The notes: generated by a model not told the origin, from the letters alone. Shown: positions 54,417 through 63,865, counted from the first letter of the stretch. The stretch is DNA of 64,000 nucleotides from Anatilimnocola floriformis (GCF_024256385.1 NZ_JAMLFW010000002.1:992001-1056000), one strand, 5' to 3'. Translations and numbers: made by a program.

Positions 54417-55279
54417 GATTTGAGCAGGCCGAATGCTACCGATTCGATGTGCTGTTCCGCCTGAAAGACTTCGTCCCAAGTCACTGCATCGGTGGATCGC
54501 AAAATTCGGCCCCGCCAGTTGGAACCCAGGAATTGCCCCTCGCCGAAGACCGCAATCAGCGGCGCGTTCTTATTCGGAATCCGTTCCCACGCGAGGCCGT
54601 CGGGCGAAAGATACGTCGCCCCCTGACCGACCGCGACAAACCGCTCGCCGGTCCAAACCACCGAGTTGATGTGCTCCCCTTCTTCACCGACGAGGCGCTC
54701 CGACCACGCCACGCCGTCTTCGCTGCTCATCCGCAGGCCGTGCAAACCCACGCCCACAAATCGGCCGTTCCCAAACGTGACATCGATCAGCGTATCGATG
54801 GCCTTCACTTTTTCGGCGTCGATCCATTCCTTCGTGTCTTTCGTCATCGCCCGCCGGCCGCGATCGCCAACGGCGACGTAGCGATCGTTCCCCCAACAAA
54901 TCCGCCGCAGCATGTTCTTGCCGCCGATCGGCTGCGCATCGCTCCAGGTCATGCCGTCGGTCGAAGTCATCAGAAACGGATTGGAAATGCCCACCGCGCC
55001 GGGATCGCCACCCAAACCCATGAACTGTCCGTTGCCAAAACCCAGGCCGCGCAAGTACTGCACATACTTCGCCTCGCGCTTGCCGGTCTTCCAAGTCGCA
55101 CCATCCGTTGTCGCCGCGAGAATGTTGTCGCCGCCATACGAACCGACCGCAGCGAACACCCCATTTCCAAAACAAACCGCGCGATAGGTTTCCCCTTCTT
55201 TGCCCGTCTGCAGGTTCGTCCATTCCTTGCCATCAACAGAAGACAAGCGGAGACCGCGATGACCAACAGCAACAAACAT
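54413..55279 (-). CDS. Beta-propeller protein (Kelch/sialidase-like repeats)
   Basis: A 288-residue protein of about seven repeats with a G-N-G-x-F-V-(A/G)-V-G core: FVAVGHRGLRLSSVDGKEW, GNGVFAAVGSYGGDNIL, TSTDGMTWSDAQPIGG, GNDRYVAVGDRGRRAM, GNGRFVGVGLHGLRMSSEDG and TGERFVAVGQGATYLSPDG. No signal peptide is seen at ATG 55279; upstream in-frame codons reach a stop within 50 bases without another start, so it may be cytoplasmic, or its start has been lost. It is in the DUF1592-DUF1552 operon and overlaps the membrane-protein gene by four bases. Confidence 0.75.
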   Translation of the reverse strand: MFVAVGHRGLRLSSVDGKEWTNLQTGKEGETYRAVCFGNGVFAAVGSYGGDNILAATTDGATWKTGKREAKYVQYLRGLGFGNGQFMGLGGDPGAVGISNPFLMTSTDGMTWSDAQPIGGKNMLRRICWGNDRYVAVGDRGRRAMTKDTKEWIDAEKVKAIDTLIDVTFGNGRFVGVGLHGLRMSSEDGVAWSERLVGEEGEHINSVVWTGERFVAVGQGATYLSPDGLAWERIPNKNAPLIAVFGEGQFLGSNWRGRILRSTDAVTWDEVFQAEQHIESVAFGLLKS

Positions 55280-55286
55280 TTCCCGC

Positions 55287-55320
55287 CCTCTCTCTCTCTG
55301 CGTCCTCTGCGTCTCTGTGG
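55287..55320 (-). repeat. Purine-rich dispersed-type repeat (CACAGAGACGCAGAGG)
   Basis: On the minus strand the 34 bases after the DUF1552 stop read CCACAGAGACGCAGAGGACG followed by CAGAGAGAGAGAG. This phrase is a common intergenic repeat in several bacterial groups. It fills the gap between DUF1552 and the propeller gene and replaces any longer 5' region of the latter. Confidence 0.5.
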
Positions 55321-56775
55321 TTAAACAAACCCCGGCAGCCGCCCATCGAGCGAACCCGCAAACCGCGACGTATGGCTATCCCCAAACGTCGTCGTCGGCA
55401 CGCCGAGCAAATTCAATAGCTCGACATACAGATTCGCCATCGGCGCCTTCTTCTCAAAGGCCAAATGCCGCCCAGTCGCCAGCTTGCCGCCAGCCCGGCC
55501 CGCGATCACCACCGGATAATCGTCGCGCCCGTGCCCGCCGTCGGCCATGTACGAGGTGTAAAGGAGCGCACAGTTATCAAGCAGCGTGCTGCCCCCTTCA
55601 TCGATGTTCGCCAGCTTCTGCACCGTCTCGGCAAAGAGCATCGTGTACCAGGCATGAATCTGCCGCAGAGCCTCGCGAGCGATCGGGTCGGCATCTTCAG
55701 GCCGGCCTGCGTTGCCTTGATGCTCGAGCGTATGGCAGTGACGTTCGTAACCGACCGTCACCACGCCGGGGAACATGCTTTCGTCGCTGCCAGCCGCGAC
55801 GGTCGCCACGCGCGTCGTATCGGTTTGAAAACCAAGCACCAGCATGTCGGCAATCAACCGAATGTAATCGGCATGCCGCGACGGATCTTGTTCCGTCGGC
55901 CGCGTGATCTCCCAAATCGGAGTGCCGTGCTTCGGCAACGATTCGGGCAGCACCAATTTCGACTTGCTGGGACTCGCCAGATCGAGCAAGTCCTGCCGCT
56001 GCCGTTCTTCTGTTGCGGCGATTCGCTTTTCCACGGAGTGAACCGACTCGAGATACTGATCGAGCTTCTGCTGATCTCCCTTGCCGAGGACGCGACGCAA
56101 ATCGTTCGCTTGCGAGAGCACCAGATCGAGCACGCTGCGGTCGAGCGAATCGCTGCTCGGCTTCTCGGGCGCTTTCGTCGCGCTCGCCTCAGCCCGCCGT
56201 TGCCAGTTGGGCGCAACCGGCGTGCGGCCGCGGAACATCCGATCGAAAATGAGTCGCGGATTTCCTTCGTAGGGAACCACCGACTCGCGCGAGCGGAACG
56301 AGTAGTTCTTCTCACCACCGTTGAGACCGATCTCGAGCGACGGCAGAAGCGTATCCTTGCCGATCACCGCCGCTGCCGCTTGATCGACGGAAATGCCAGC
56401 GTACAGTTTGCCACCTTCCTTCTTCACGCTGCTCGCGCCAGTCAGGTGGGTGAGCGAGCAATGCTCGTGAGCGTTCAGGTTTTCTGAGCGCCCGGCATGG
56501 CAGAGGCCGCTGACGATATTGATCTGATCCTTGGCAAATTCGAGCGGCCTGAGAATCGACGGCAGTTTTTCAATCGTCCCCGCTGCCGCCGGCTTCCACG
56601 ACTCCACCACCGTGCCGCCGGTGACCGTAAAAATTCCCAGCCGCTGCGGCGGTTTGGCGACGGCAGCTCCTTGCGCGATCCGCGTGGGAAACAGCGTCTC
56701 GAAAAACGGCAGGGCCAACAGGGCGCCACTCGCGCGAAGCAGACTGCGGCGGGAAATTTGAGGTTTGGAATTCAT
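55321..56775 (-). CDS. DUF1552 family secreted protein
   Basis: A 484-residue protein with a Tat-type signal (SRRSLLRASGALLALPFFET). Family blocks: KPPQRLGIFTVTGGTVVESW, INIVSGLCHAGRSENLNAHE, GKDTLLPSLEIGLNGGEKNY, LSQANDLRRVLGKGDQQKLD, YLESVHSVEKRIAATEERQ and LLYTSYMADGGHGRDDYPVV. It belongs to the alkaline-phosphatase-like superfamily by context and pairs with DUF1592 proteins in planctomycetes; the substrate is unproven. It follows DUF1592 by 18 bases. Confidence 0.9.
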   Translation of the reverse strand: MNSKPQISRRSLLRASGALLALPFFETLFPTRIAQGAAVAKPPQRLGIFTVTGGTVVESWKPAAAGTIEKLPSILRPLEFAKDQINIVSGLCHAGRSENLNAHEHCSLTHLTGASSVKKEGGKLYAGISVDQAAAAVIGKDTLLPSLEIGLNGGEKNYSFRSRESVVPYEGNPRLIFDRMFRGRTPVAPNWQRRAEASATKAPEKPSSDSLDRSVLDLVLSQANDLRRVLGKGDQQKLDQYLESVHSVEKRIAATEERQRQDLLDLASPSKSKLVLPESLPKHGTPIWEITRPTEQDPSRHADYIRLIADMLVLGFQTDTTRVATVAAGSDESMFPGVVTVGYERHCHTLEHQGNAGRPEDADPIAREALRQIHAWYTMLFAETVQKLANIDEGGSTLLDNCALLYTSYMADGGHGRDDYPVVIAGRAGGKLATGRHLAFEKKAPMANLYVELLNLLGVPTTTFGDSHTSRFAGSLDGRLPGFV

Positions 56776-56793
56776 AGCAACTCGGTTAGCGAA

Positions 56794-58812
56794 TCAGTTC
56801 GCGGCACGCCGGTGTTGGAACGGATAACTCTTCACGATCTGCAGCACCAGCGACAAAAAGCGGTGCTGGTCGACCTTCAATTGTGCGGTGATTTGCCGAA
56901 CGGGGCAATCGTCAAAATCCTCGAGTTCCCTGCCGAGCGCGTATGTCAGCAACTGTTCGCTCAGGTTCCGCACGAAATCATCTTGGCGGGCGAGGATCAC
57001 TTTTTTCAGATCGGCGGCGCCGTTCAACTTCTCGCCGGTCGGCAGTTCGCCGCTGACGTCGATCGGCTGATCGCCAACCTTGTCGCGCCAACGGCCGACG
57101 GCGTTGAAGTTGTCGAGCGCAAAGCCCAGCGGATCCATCTTTTGATGGCAAGCCGCGCACGCTGTGTCGTGCGCATGTTGGGCGAGTTTCTCGCGAAAGG
57201 TTTGCACATCTTTCTTACGCTTGTCGGTCTCTTCCTTGATCTGACTGACGTTCGCCGGCGGTGGTGGCGGCGGCGTGCCGAAGATCACTTCCAGAATCCA
57301 TTTGCCGCGCATCGTGGGGCTGGTGCGCGACGTGTGCGAAGTCACCGCGAGAATGCTCCCCATGCCGAGCAAGCCGCCGCGCGGATCGCCGGCAGGAAGT
57401 TGCACGCGCTGCAACTCCTTCCCTTTTACTTCGGCCAGACCGTAATACTTCGCCAGTTCTTCGTTGGCAAATGTGTAGTCGGCGTTCAGCAGTTCGAGCA
57501 GGCTGCGATCATCGCGGCGGAGCGTATCGAAAAATGTCGTCGTCTCGTCGAACATCGCCTGGCGGATGTTGCTGTTGAACTCCGGAAAAAACTCCGTACT
57601 TGGTCGCGCGACAGGCAGCTTATGAATCTGCAGCCAATGGACCGCGAAGTTGTCGGTCAGCGACCGGGCTCGTTTATCGGCGAGCATGCGCCGGACTTGC
57701 TGTTCTTGAACTTCCGGCTTCGATAGTTCACCACTCTCAGCCAGCCCCAGCAATTCGTCATCCGGCATGCTCGACCAGAGAAAATAGGACAACCGCGTGG
57801 CCAGTTGTACGTCGCTCACCCGCACGATGCCCTTCGCGGTCGCGTCATCCTGTTCGATCCGAAACAAAAACTTCGGCGAAACGAGAACGGCCTTCAGCAT
57901 CACGCGCACGGATTCACCGTAGCTCTTTTGCTGCGTTGTGGCTCGATCGAAGATGGCCAGCAAGCGATCCACATCGGCTGGGGTTTGTTGGCCACGATAA
58001 GCGCGGCGAACTAGCGGCGTGATGAGCGCGCGGGCTGCGTCGCGCGGCTCGCTCCCCATCGGCGGCGCGACTTCGTAATCACTCTTCCGCCAGGTTCCTG
58101 GCTTGAGCGAAAAGAGTTGCTCGCGACTCACGCGGGCTTGATCGATGATCCTGCCATCGACTGATGAGCTCAATTCCACTCCGTACAACCGATCAAGCAG
58201 TTGATCGGCAGCGGCAAAGTACTTTTCCAAGAGCGCCGGCGGCATATCGAGCGCGGCGGCGAGATTGCCAAAGCTGTTGCCTTCGCTCACGTCGTTCGCA
58301 ATGCCGACCGATGCCGCGTCAAACTCTACGCCGAGCAGATCACGCACCGTGCGGTTGTATTCCGAGAGCGTCAGCCGCCGCACTAGCGCGGGACCAGGAT
58401 CTTGATTGGCGGGGTCGTTGCAATCGACGGTCTCGATTGCCCTCTTCATCCAGGCCAGCAACTTCTCTTTTTCCGCTGCAGTCAGCTGCGGTTCGTCGAC
58501 GGGGGGCATCGCGCCGGCTTCGAGTTGCGCGACCACTTTCCGCCACAGCTTCCGCTGCCGCGCTGCCGATTTGTCGTCGGTGATCGTGGCGAAGTTGACG
58601 TTCGCCGATTTTTCATCTGGGCCGTGACACTTCACGCAGCGCGAGCGCACGATCGGCTGAATGTCGGTCGTGAAAACCGGTTCGGCGGCGCTGGCGAACG
58701 AGCAGGCAGCGCACACGGCCAGACAGAGGACGGAGATAGGGAAGCACACGATGCGGAACGACACAGAAACTGTCTCGGCGGGAAGTTGGCGGGAATGCCT
58801 CAGTATAGCCAC
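56794..58812 (-). CDS. PSCyt-DUF1587/1592/1588/1585 protein
   Basis: A 672-residue protein. After a signal peptide (about residues 20-42) a cytochrome c domain carries CVKCH (about residues 59-63). The DUF1587, 1592, 1588, 1585 series follows: LVRRLTLSEYNRTVRDLLGV, LITPLVRRAYRGQQTPADVD, VSDVQLATRLSYFLWSSMPD, LLNADYTFANEELAKYYGLA, MRGKWILEVIFGTPPPPPP and CAACHQKMDPLGFALDNFN (second heme site). The usual partner is DUF1552, present downstream. A role in periplasmic oxidation or breakdown of complex polymers is the common hypothesis. An internal GTG start near residue 17 is possible. Confidence 0.9.
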   Translation of the reverse strand: MAILRHSRQLPAETVSVSFRIVCFPISVLCLAVCAACSFASAAEPVFTTDIQPIVRSRCVKCHGPDEKSANVNFATITDDKSAARQRKLWRKVVAQLEAGAMPPVDEPQLTAAEKEKLLAWMKRAIETVDCNDPANQDPGPALVRRLTLSEYNRTVRDLLGVEFDAASVGIANDVSEGNSFGNLAAALDMPPALLEKYFAAADQLLDRLYGVELSSSVDGRIIDQARVSREQLFSLKPGTWRKSDYEVAPPMGSEPRDAARALITPLVRRAYRGQQTPADVDRLLAIFDRATTQQKSYGESVRVMLKAVLVSPKFLFRIEQDDATAKGIVRVSDVQLATRLSYFLWSSMPDDELLGLAESGELSKPEVQEQQVRRMLADKRARSLTDNFAVHWLQIHKLPVARPSTEFFPEFNSNIRQAMFDETTTFFDTLRRDDRSLLELLNADYTFANEELAKYYGLAEVKGKELQRVQLPAGDPRGGLLGMGSILAVTSHTSRTSPTMRGKWILEVIFGTPPPPPPANVSQIKEETDKRKKDVQTFREKLAQHAHDTACAACHQKMDPLGFALDNFNAVGRWRDKVGDQPIDVSGELPTGEKLNGAADLKKVILARQDDFVRNLSEQLLTYALGRELEDFDDCPVRQITAQLKVDQHRFLSLVLQIVKSYPFQHRRAAN

Positions 58813-58834
58813 TGTTCCCGGCGTTTGCTCTTAT

Positions 58835-59977
58835 TCAGCGACTGCGGAGTGCCTGACGACTGGCCGAAAGAAAGTCCACTGGCAGCGACGTCGCGCCGCT
58901 GAGCGTCCAATCGGCGAGGACCTGGCCGAGGACTCCCGTGAACTTAAAGCCATGGCCCGAGAGACCGGCGGCGAAGCAAACGTTGGCATGCTCCGGATGG
59001 CGGTCGACGATGAAGTGCTCATCGGGCGACATCGTGTAGAAGCACACGCTGCGGCTGTGAAATTGCGGCGCGACTCCCGGCAGAAAGTCGCGAACAAACT
59101 CGGTCACCCGCTGCTGATCGCGCTCATCGGCCAGACGCGGATCCGACAATGGATCGGCCACTCGTTCGCCGCCGGAGTGCTCACCGCACTTCAACCCATC
59201 TGCGTTGATGCTGGGCAAGCCGTAAAAGCAGCCGTGCGGCAGATCGTAGAGGAAGGTCGGTGCACCGGCGCTGGCTTGATGCTCTGGCCGCGGCGCGGCG
59301 AACCAATAGAGATGTTTCCGCAGCACACGCAACGACAACTGCGGACAACCGAGCAACTCCGGCGACCATGCGCCGGCGGTAACGATCAGCCTGGCCGCGT
59401 GAAAGTCGCCCTGGTTGGTATGCACTGTCACTGCACCCGGTTTCGCATCCCAGCCATGAACCGTCACGCCGCTGAGAAGCTCCGCGCCGGCGGTCATGGC
59501 AGCCAGGCAATGGGCGCGCACGCAGGCTTCCACATGCAGCAGACCGGCCCGCGGTTCAAAGACGGCGGTCAACGCTTCGGGAACATGAAAGCCAGGGAAG
59601 CGCCGGTTCGATTCAGCGGCAGAAAGCGTTTCTACGGGCAGCTGATGGAGCGCCGCTGCATGCAGCACACCCGAAATCACCGCGCCGTCGTCAGGGCCGA
59701 TTTGCAGCAGGCCCACTTGCTCGAATAGTTGCTGACCGACTGTTTGTTCCAACTCGGCCCACAACTCGTAGGCGCGGAGCAGCAGTGGCACGTAGTCGGC
59801 ATGCTCAAAGTAAGCCTGCCGAATGATCCGCGTTTGGCCGTGGGAGCTGCCGCGGTCGTGGCCTGGAGGAAAGCGATCCAATCCCAAGACCGCGGCGCCC
59901 CGCTGACTCAGTTGCCAACAGGCGGCGCTACCTACGCCGCCCGTGCCTAAGACAATGCAGTCGTAATGCTGCTTCAC
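58835..59977 (-). CDS. solA: Sarcosine oxidase/N-methyltryptophan oxidase-like flavoprotein
   Basis: A 380-residue protein. The FAD-binding start is YDCIVLGTGGVGSAACWQLS. Family blocks: GLDRFPPGHDRGSSHGQTRI, RQAYFEHADYVPLLLRAYEL, LHVEACVRAHCLAAM, and VCFYTMSPDEHFIVDRHPEH, whose Cys is the position of covalent FAD attachment in monomeric sarcosine oxidase. LSGHGFKFTGVLGQVLADW closes the FAD site. It oxidises an N-methyl amino acid to an aldehyde-releasing product with H2O2; the true substrate is not determinable here, so the symbol is tentative. It lies 22 bases upstream of DUF1592. Confidence 0.85.
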   Translation of the reverse strand: MKQHYDCIVLGTGGVGSAACWQLSQRGAAVLGLDRFPPGHDRGSSHGQTRIIRQAYFEHADYVPLLLRAYELWAELEQTVGQQLFEQVGLLQIGPDDGAVISGVLHAAALHQLPVETLSAAESNRRFPGFHVPEALTAVFEPRAGLLHVEACVRAHCLAAMTAGAELLSGVTVHGWDAKPGAVTVHTNQGDFHAARLIVTAGAWSPELLGCPQLSLRVLRKHLYWFAAPRPEHQASAGAPTFLYDLPHGCFYGLPSINADGLKCGEHSGGERVADPLSDPRLADERDQQRVTEFVRDFLPGVAPQFHSRSVCFYTMSPDEHFIVDRHPEHANVCFAAGLSGHGFKFTGVLGQVLADWTLSGATSLPVDFLSASRQALRSR

Positions 59978-60007
59978 ACAAACTCGGCTTCAATCGCTGG
60001 GAGTGTG

Positions 60008-61543
60008 TTATTTAAACGGATCGTCAACCGGAGCCATCGGCATGGGAACGCCCATCGGATTGGCGGCTGGCGGACCAAAGCCCGGCACGCCCGAAGGACC
60101 AGCGGCAGGCGGAGCAACACCGCCACCAGCAGGAGCAGCAGCGCCGCCCGGACCACGCTTCTTGAACTCGTTCTTGGCTGCATTCGTGCCAAGCTCGACT
60201 TTCCGTTCTTCCGGCTTGTAGCCCATCATCGACATCAGCTTCTGAACGTTGATGGTCTCGGTACCGTACTTGTTCACTTCGCCGAGCATGAAGTTGTATT
60301 CGGCCAGCACGCGAGTGCCCGACCGTTCGTTCGGCTTTTCGCCCAGCACCAGGTAACGGGTGTTGACGTTGATGCTGCCCGTGCGAGTGCCGTCGTCTTG
60401 CAGTTCGGCATCGATGATGCCACCGCTCATCTTGATAACGTTGCGGATCATTTCGCGATCGCTCACGCTGTCCTTATTGATATCCATAAAGCCAACCAGA
60501 GCGAAGTGAACTTCCACGCCCGGCGACCAGGCCGGCGTGAAGATCACGTCGTTCTGCAGAATGGGATTGGCTGGCTTGTCTTCCAGAATCCGGCATTCTG
60601 CCAAGTGATCGCCAACGATGCGGACCACTTCCAAACGGGCCTTGGGTTCGGCTTGAGCGACGCCGTTTTCATCGTGGTTGAACACGCTGAAGGTCGTCTG
60701 CCGTTGCAAACCATCTTTTTGACCCAGGTTGATCCACACCAGACGCTGGGCTTGGTTGACCAGAGTCACGCGGCCATCGGGAGATTCAAAACGATTGACC
60801 GTCGAGTTGTTGAAATCGAGAACCTTCTTCTTCATCGTTTCGGCGAGACCTTGCATCGTGGTCAGCTGGCCGGAGATGGTCGCGATGGTCTTTTGCGATT
60901 CTTCGCGTTCCTTCTTCAGCAGTTGGTCTTTCACCGTCAACTGACCGGCGACGCGGTCTTTTTCTGCCAAGGCGGCAGCGCGGTCCGTGGTGTAGGTCGC
61001 GGTTTGATCTCTGAGATCGGTCTCGGCTTTGGCCTTGGCGTCTTCGGCCACTTTGGTGACGGCGACTTGTGAGGCCAGATCTTGCACGCTCTTGGCCTGC
61101 ACGCGGCGGGTCTCGGCTTCGGAATCGACCTGGGCGAACTGCTTGTTCGTGATAATGCCCAGCAGGTAGTTCGGCAGCACGACGTAATTGCTGGCTCCTT
61201 GTTCGCCCACTTGAGCAGCGTACATAGCCATGTCGGTGTCGAACTTGGCGAGGATTTCGTCCACGGCTGGATCACCGGCAACCGGCTTGGCCGACATCAC
61301 GGTCGGACGATCGATGTTGCCGTAGCCGATGACGAACTTCAGCGCTTGGTTTTGATAGAAAACCGCGGCCCGTTCCTTTTCCTTAGCGGTGGTGGCGGCT
61401 TGGGCGGTCGCTACGTCCTTCTTGGCCGTTTCGGCTTGGGCGTAGAAGACATAGGTGGTAACCGCGAGAACGATGGTGAGGACCGCGAAGATAATGACCG
61501 CGATCTGCAAACCCTGACTTTCACGTGACGATGCTGCTGCCAT
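60008..61543 (-). CDS. Membrane-anchored coiled-coil protein
   Basis: A 511-residue protein. After a short cytoplasmic start (AAASSRESQG) comes one helix (LQIAVIIFAVLTIVLAVTTY, about residues 11-35). A coiled coil follows (ETAKKDVATAQAATTAKEKE, and further stretches to about 250 rich in Ala/Lys/Glu). Residues about 265-440 form a mixed domain (RLVWINLGQKDGLQRQTTFS, ILEDKPANPILQNDVIFTPA), and the tail is Gly/Pro/Ala/Met-rich. Function unknown; a periplasmic scaffold is plausible. Start ATG 61543 follows GGAGG; 61579 does not. Confidence 0.7.
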   Translation of the reverse strand: MAAASSRESQGLQIAVIIFAVLTIVLAVTTYVFYAQAETAKKDVATAQAATTAKEKERAAVFYQNQALKFVIGYGNIDRPTVMSAKPVAGDPAVDEILAKFDTDMAMYAAQVGEQGASNYVVLPNYLLGIITNKQFAQVDSEAETRRVQAKSVQDLASQVAVTKVAEDAKAKAETDLRDQTATYTTDRAAALAEKDRVAGQLTVKDQLLKKEREESQKTIATISGQLTTMQGLAETMKKKVLDFNNSTVNRFESPDGRVTLVNQAQRLVWINLGQKDGLQRQTTFSVFNHDENGVAQAEPKARLEVVRIVGDHLAECRILEDKPANPILQNDVIFTPAWSPGVEVHFALVGFMDINKDSVSDREMIRNVIKMSGGIIDAELQDDGTRTGSINVNTRYLVLGEKPNERSGTRVLAEYNFMLGEVNKYGTETINVQKLMSMMGYKPEERKVELGTNAAKNEFKKRGPGGAAAPAGGGVAPPAAGPSGVPGFGPPAANPMGVPMPMAPVDDPFK

Positions 61544-62147
61544 TCTCGGTTCCTCCCCACCCTGTAGAAAAGTTCGCACCCCTGACCCATTCGGACCGGC
61601 TGCGGCGAGTTATTCCCGCGGCCGAAAAAGGGGTGCGACGAAAGGGCGTCCAATTCAGTCTAGATACGGGGTGGTGGAGAGTCAACGAAATCTGGCAGGT
61701 TGTGTCTAGGGGTTGGGAACTGGGGACTGGGGAAACGGCAAAAGGAGTTTCGCTCTGCCTGCGGAACTCCCGCGCGGTGGAGTGACCAGCAATTTTGGAA
61801 CAACCCACCCCCCCCTTTCATACCCCAGAATATAACAGGTGATGCAAATAATCATTTCATCCACAAGTCGTTGCCAAACCAGACTTAAGAACAAAAACTG
61901 ACAGCAGTATCGTGTCTTCCATATCACACTTTATCACCATCACCACTCAGCCAAATAAAGACACGCCGGCTCGGACAACTTTGGTCCGGCACAAATCCGC
62001 GATACTCCCTGACTCCTGGCCCCTACCTCCCGCCTCCCGCCTCCCGCCTCCCGCCTCCCGCCTCTCGCCTCCCGCCTCTCCCTCACTTACTATTGCTGCT
62101 ATCACATTCCGGTCCTCTCCGACTCGGGTTTGCGCAAAGGGTGTTCC
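61544..62147. other. 604-base divergent intergenic region without a gene
   Basis: Contains a 10-base inverted repeat TCGCACCCCT (61574-61583) and AGGGGTGCGA (61629-61638), the phrase GGGAACTGGGGACTGGGGAA near 61717 (a dispersed-type repeat), and the heptamer array listed separately. The inverted repeat lies just upstream of the coiled-coil gene and may hold its control site. I see no gene here. Confidence 0.4.
62026..62081 (+). repeat. Heptanucleotide tandem repeat (CCTCCCG)n before the nucleoside transporter
   Basis: Eight seven-base units from 62026: five perfect CCTCCCG, then CCTCTCG, CCTCCCG and CCTCTCC. They end 66 bases before the transporter start. Seven is not a multiple of three but the array is non-coding, so copy-number change could alter promoter or leader spacing. 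Confidence 0.8.
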
Positions 62148-63707
62148 GTGGACAGGCTGATCAGCTTTCTCGGTCTTGCTGTGATGATCCTGCTGGCCTG
62201 GCTGATGAGCAACCACAAGGGGAAGTTCCCTTGGCGGATGGTGCTGTTTGGCGTCGGCCTGCAATTCGCGCTGGCTTTCATCACCATCAAGACCATTCCC
62301 GGCCAGTTGTTCTTCGGCGCGATCGGCGACTTCTTTACCAAGCTGCTGGAGTTCACCGACAAGGGAAGCTCGTTCGTCTTCGGCGCGAGTTTCAAGGACC
62401 ACTTCTTCGCCTTCAAGGTGCTGCCGACGATCGTCTTCTTCTCCTGCCTCATGACGATGCTCTACTACATCGGCGCGATGCAGTGGATGGTCAAGGTCAT
62501 GGCCTTCGTCATGCAAAAGACGCTGGGCACGAGCGGCGCCGAAACGCTGTCGGCCAGTGCGAACATTTTCCTGGGACAGACCGAAGCGCCGCTCGTCATC
62601 AAGCCCTACCTGGCAACCATGACGCAATCGGAACTCAACGCTGTGATGGTCAGCGGTTTCGCCGGAGTGAGCGGCGGAGTGCTCGCGGCGTTTGTCAGTT
62701 ATGGCATTGATGCTGGGCACTTGGTAACTGCCTCGGTGATTTCTGCGCCGGCCAGTTTGCTGCTGGCGAAAGTCATGCTGCCGGAAACCGAAAAGCCCGC
62801 GACGCTCGGCGTCGATCGCATCGAACCGCCGCCGGTCGGCGCCAACTTGCTCGAAGCAGCCGCCATCGGCGCGAGTGATGGTTTGAAACTCGCCCTCAAT
62901 GTCGCTGCGATGCTCATCGCCTTTCTCGCGCTCATCGCGCTGCTCGATTGGTGTGTGCAGATGACAGGCGATGGCGTGGCAGCCGTCACTGGCTGGCAGG
63001 ACGCCGCCGATTGGTCGATGGAAAAAGCGCTCGGGGCTCTCTTCGCACCGCTGGCCTGGGTGATGGGCATCGAATGGAGCGACTCCGGCAAAGGTGGCCA
63101 GCTGCTGGGCTTGAAGACCTTTGCCAATGAGTTCTTGGCATACACGCAACTGGGAGAGTGGATTGCCGCCGACAAAGCCACGCTCACCGAGATTCTGAAA
63201 TCGGCCGGCAAACTGGCAGCCGATGCTGATCCGGAGACCATCAAAGAAGCGTTGAAGCACTGGATGCAAGTCGACCGCAGCGCCATCGATGAACTCGTCT
63301 CCCAAACCCGCGATCACAATTGGATCTTTCATAGCCGCGAGACACTCACGGCCGTCCTGCAAGTCGCTGGCGAGTTGAAAGACAAAGCCGATCCCACGAC
63401 CGTCGATGCCGCACTGAAGCAATGGATGGCAGCCGATCAGACGGCGCTCGACGAACTGCTGCGGCAAGCGCAACACCAAGGCTATCAAATCCATTTCACG
63501 CGGATGGTGCAACCGCGCAGCGTCACCATTCTCACCTACGCTCTCTGCGGTTTCTCGAACTTCAGTTCCATCGGCATTCAGATCGGCGGCCTCGGCGCGA
63601 TGGCCCCGGAACGGCAAGGTGACTTTGCCCGCCTGGGTTTGAAAGCCATGCTCTGCGGCGCGCTCGCCACCTGCATGACCGCATGCGTGGCAGGGATCTT
63701 GATCTAA
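62148..63707 (+). CDS. nupC: NupC/CNT-family nucleoside transporter with a duplicated helical insert
   Basis: A 519-residue membrane protein. CNT family blocks: FFAFKVLPTIVFFSCLMTML, SASANIFLGQTEAPLVIKPY, MTQSELNAVMVSGFAGVSGG, KVMLPETEKP, ALGALFAPLAWVMGIEWSDS, FANEFLAYTQLGEW and ILTYALCGFSNFSSIGIQIG. It imports nucleosides with Na+ or H+ (family). Between NEFLAY and the ILTYALCGF block it carries about 110 extra residues made of two similar 55-residue units. Start GTG 62148 is chosen because the earlier TTG-type start at 62130 lacks support. A heptamer repeat lies upstream. Confidence 0.85.
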   Translation: MDRLISFLGLAVMILLAWLMSNHKGKFPWRMVLFGVGLQFALAFITIKTIPGQLFFGAIGDFFTKLLEFTDKGSSFVFGASFKDHFFAFKVLPTIVFFSCLMTMLYYIGAMQWMVKVMAFVMQKTLGTSGAETLSASANIFLGQTEAPLVIKPYLATMTQSELNAVMVSGFAGVSGGVLAAFVSYGIDAGHLVTASVISAPASLLLAKVMLPETEKPATLGVDRIEPPPVGANLLEAAAIGASDGLKLALNVAAMLIAFLALIALLDWCVQMTGDGVAAVTGWQDAADWSMEKALGALFAPLAWVMGIEWSDSGKGGQLLGLKTFANEFLAYTQLGEWIAADKATLTEILKSAGKLAADADPETIKEALKHWMQVDRSAIDELVSQTRDHNWIFHSRETLTAVLQVAGELKDKADPTTVDAALKQWMAADQTALDELLRQAQHQGYQIHFTRMVQPRSVTILTYALCGFSNFSSIGIQIGGLGAMAPERQGDFARLGLKAMLCGALATCMTACVAGILI

Positions 63708-63865
63708 TCAAAACGCCACCGGGCTCCCGCCGCCGAGCCGCGGCGGTCGAATGCAGTCGCCGTTTCCCTTTGTGAATCCACCTTTACGGCTCGGCAGGAG
63801 CCTCGCCCGCCCGAAGGCAAAGATTAACGTACCCGGCACAACTTACGACGAAGCGGAGAATCCCA
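63708..63865. other. 158-base intergenic gap before the last gene
   Basis: No gene, strong hairpin or recognisable promoter was found. GGAGA lies five bases before the next ATG. Confidence 0.4.

Noticed and set aside
57600-58022. Plus-strand open frames opposite DUF1592
   Set aside because: Arg/Ser-rich shadows of the minus-strand gene, which has full domain support.
61947-63617. Minus-strand open frame of 556 residues opposite the nucleoside transporter
   Set aside because: Its translation is rich in His, Arg and Glu with no domain; the plus-strand gene has clear transporter blocks.
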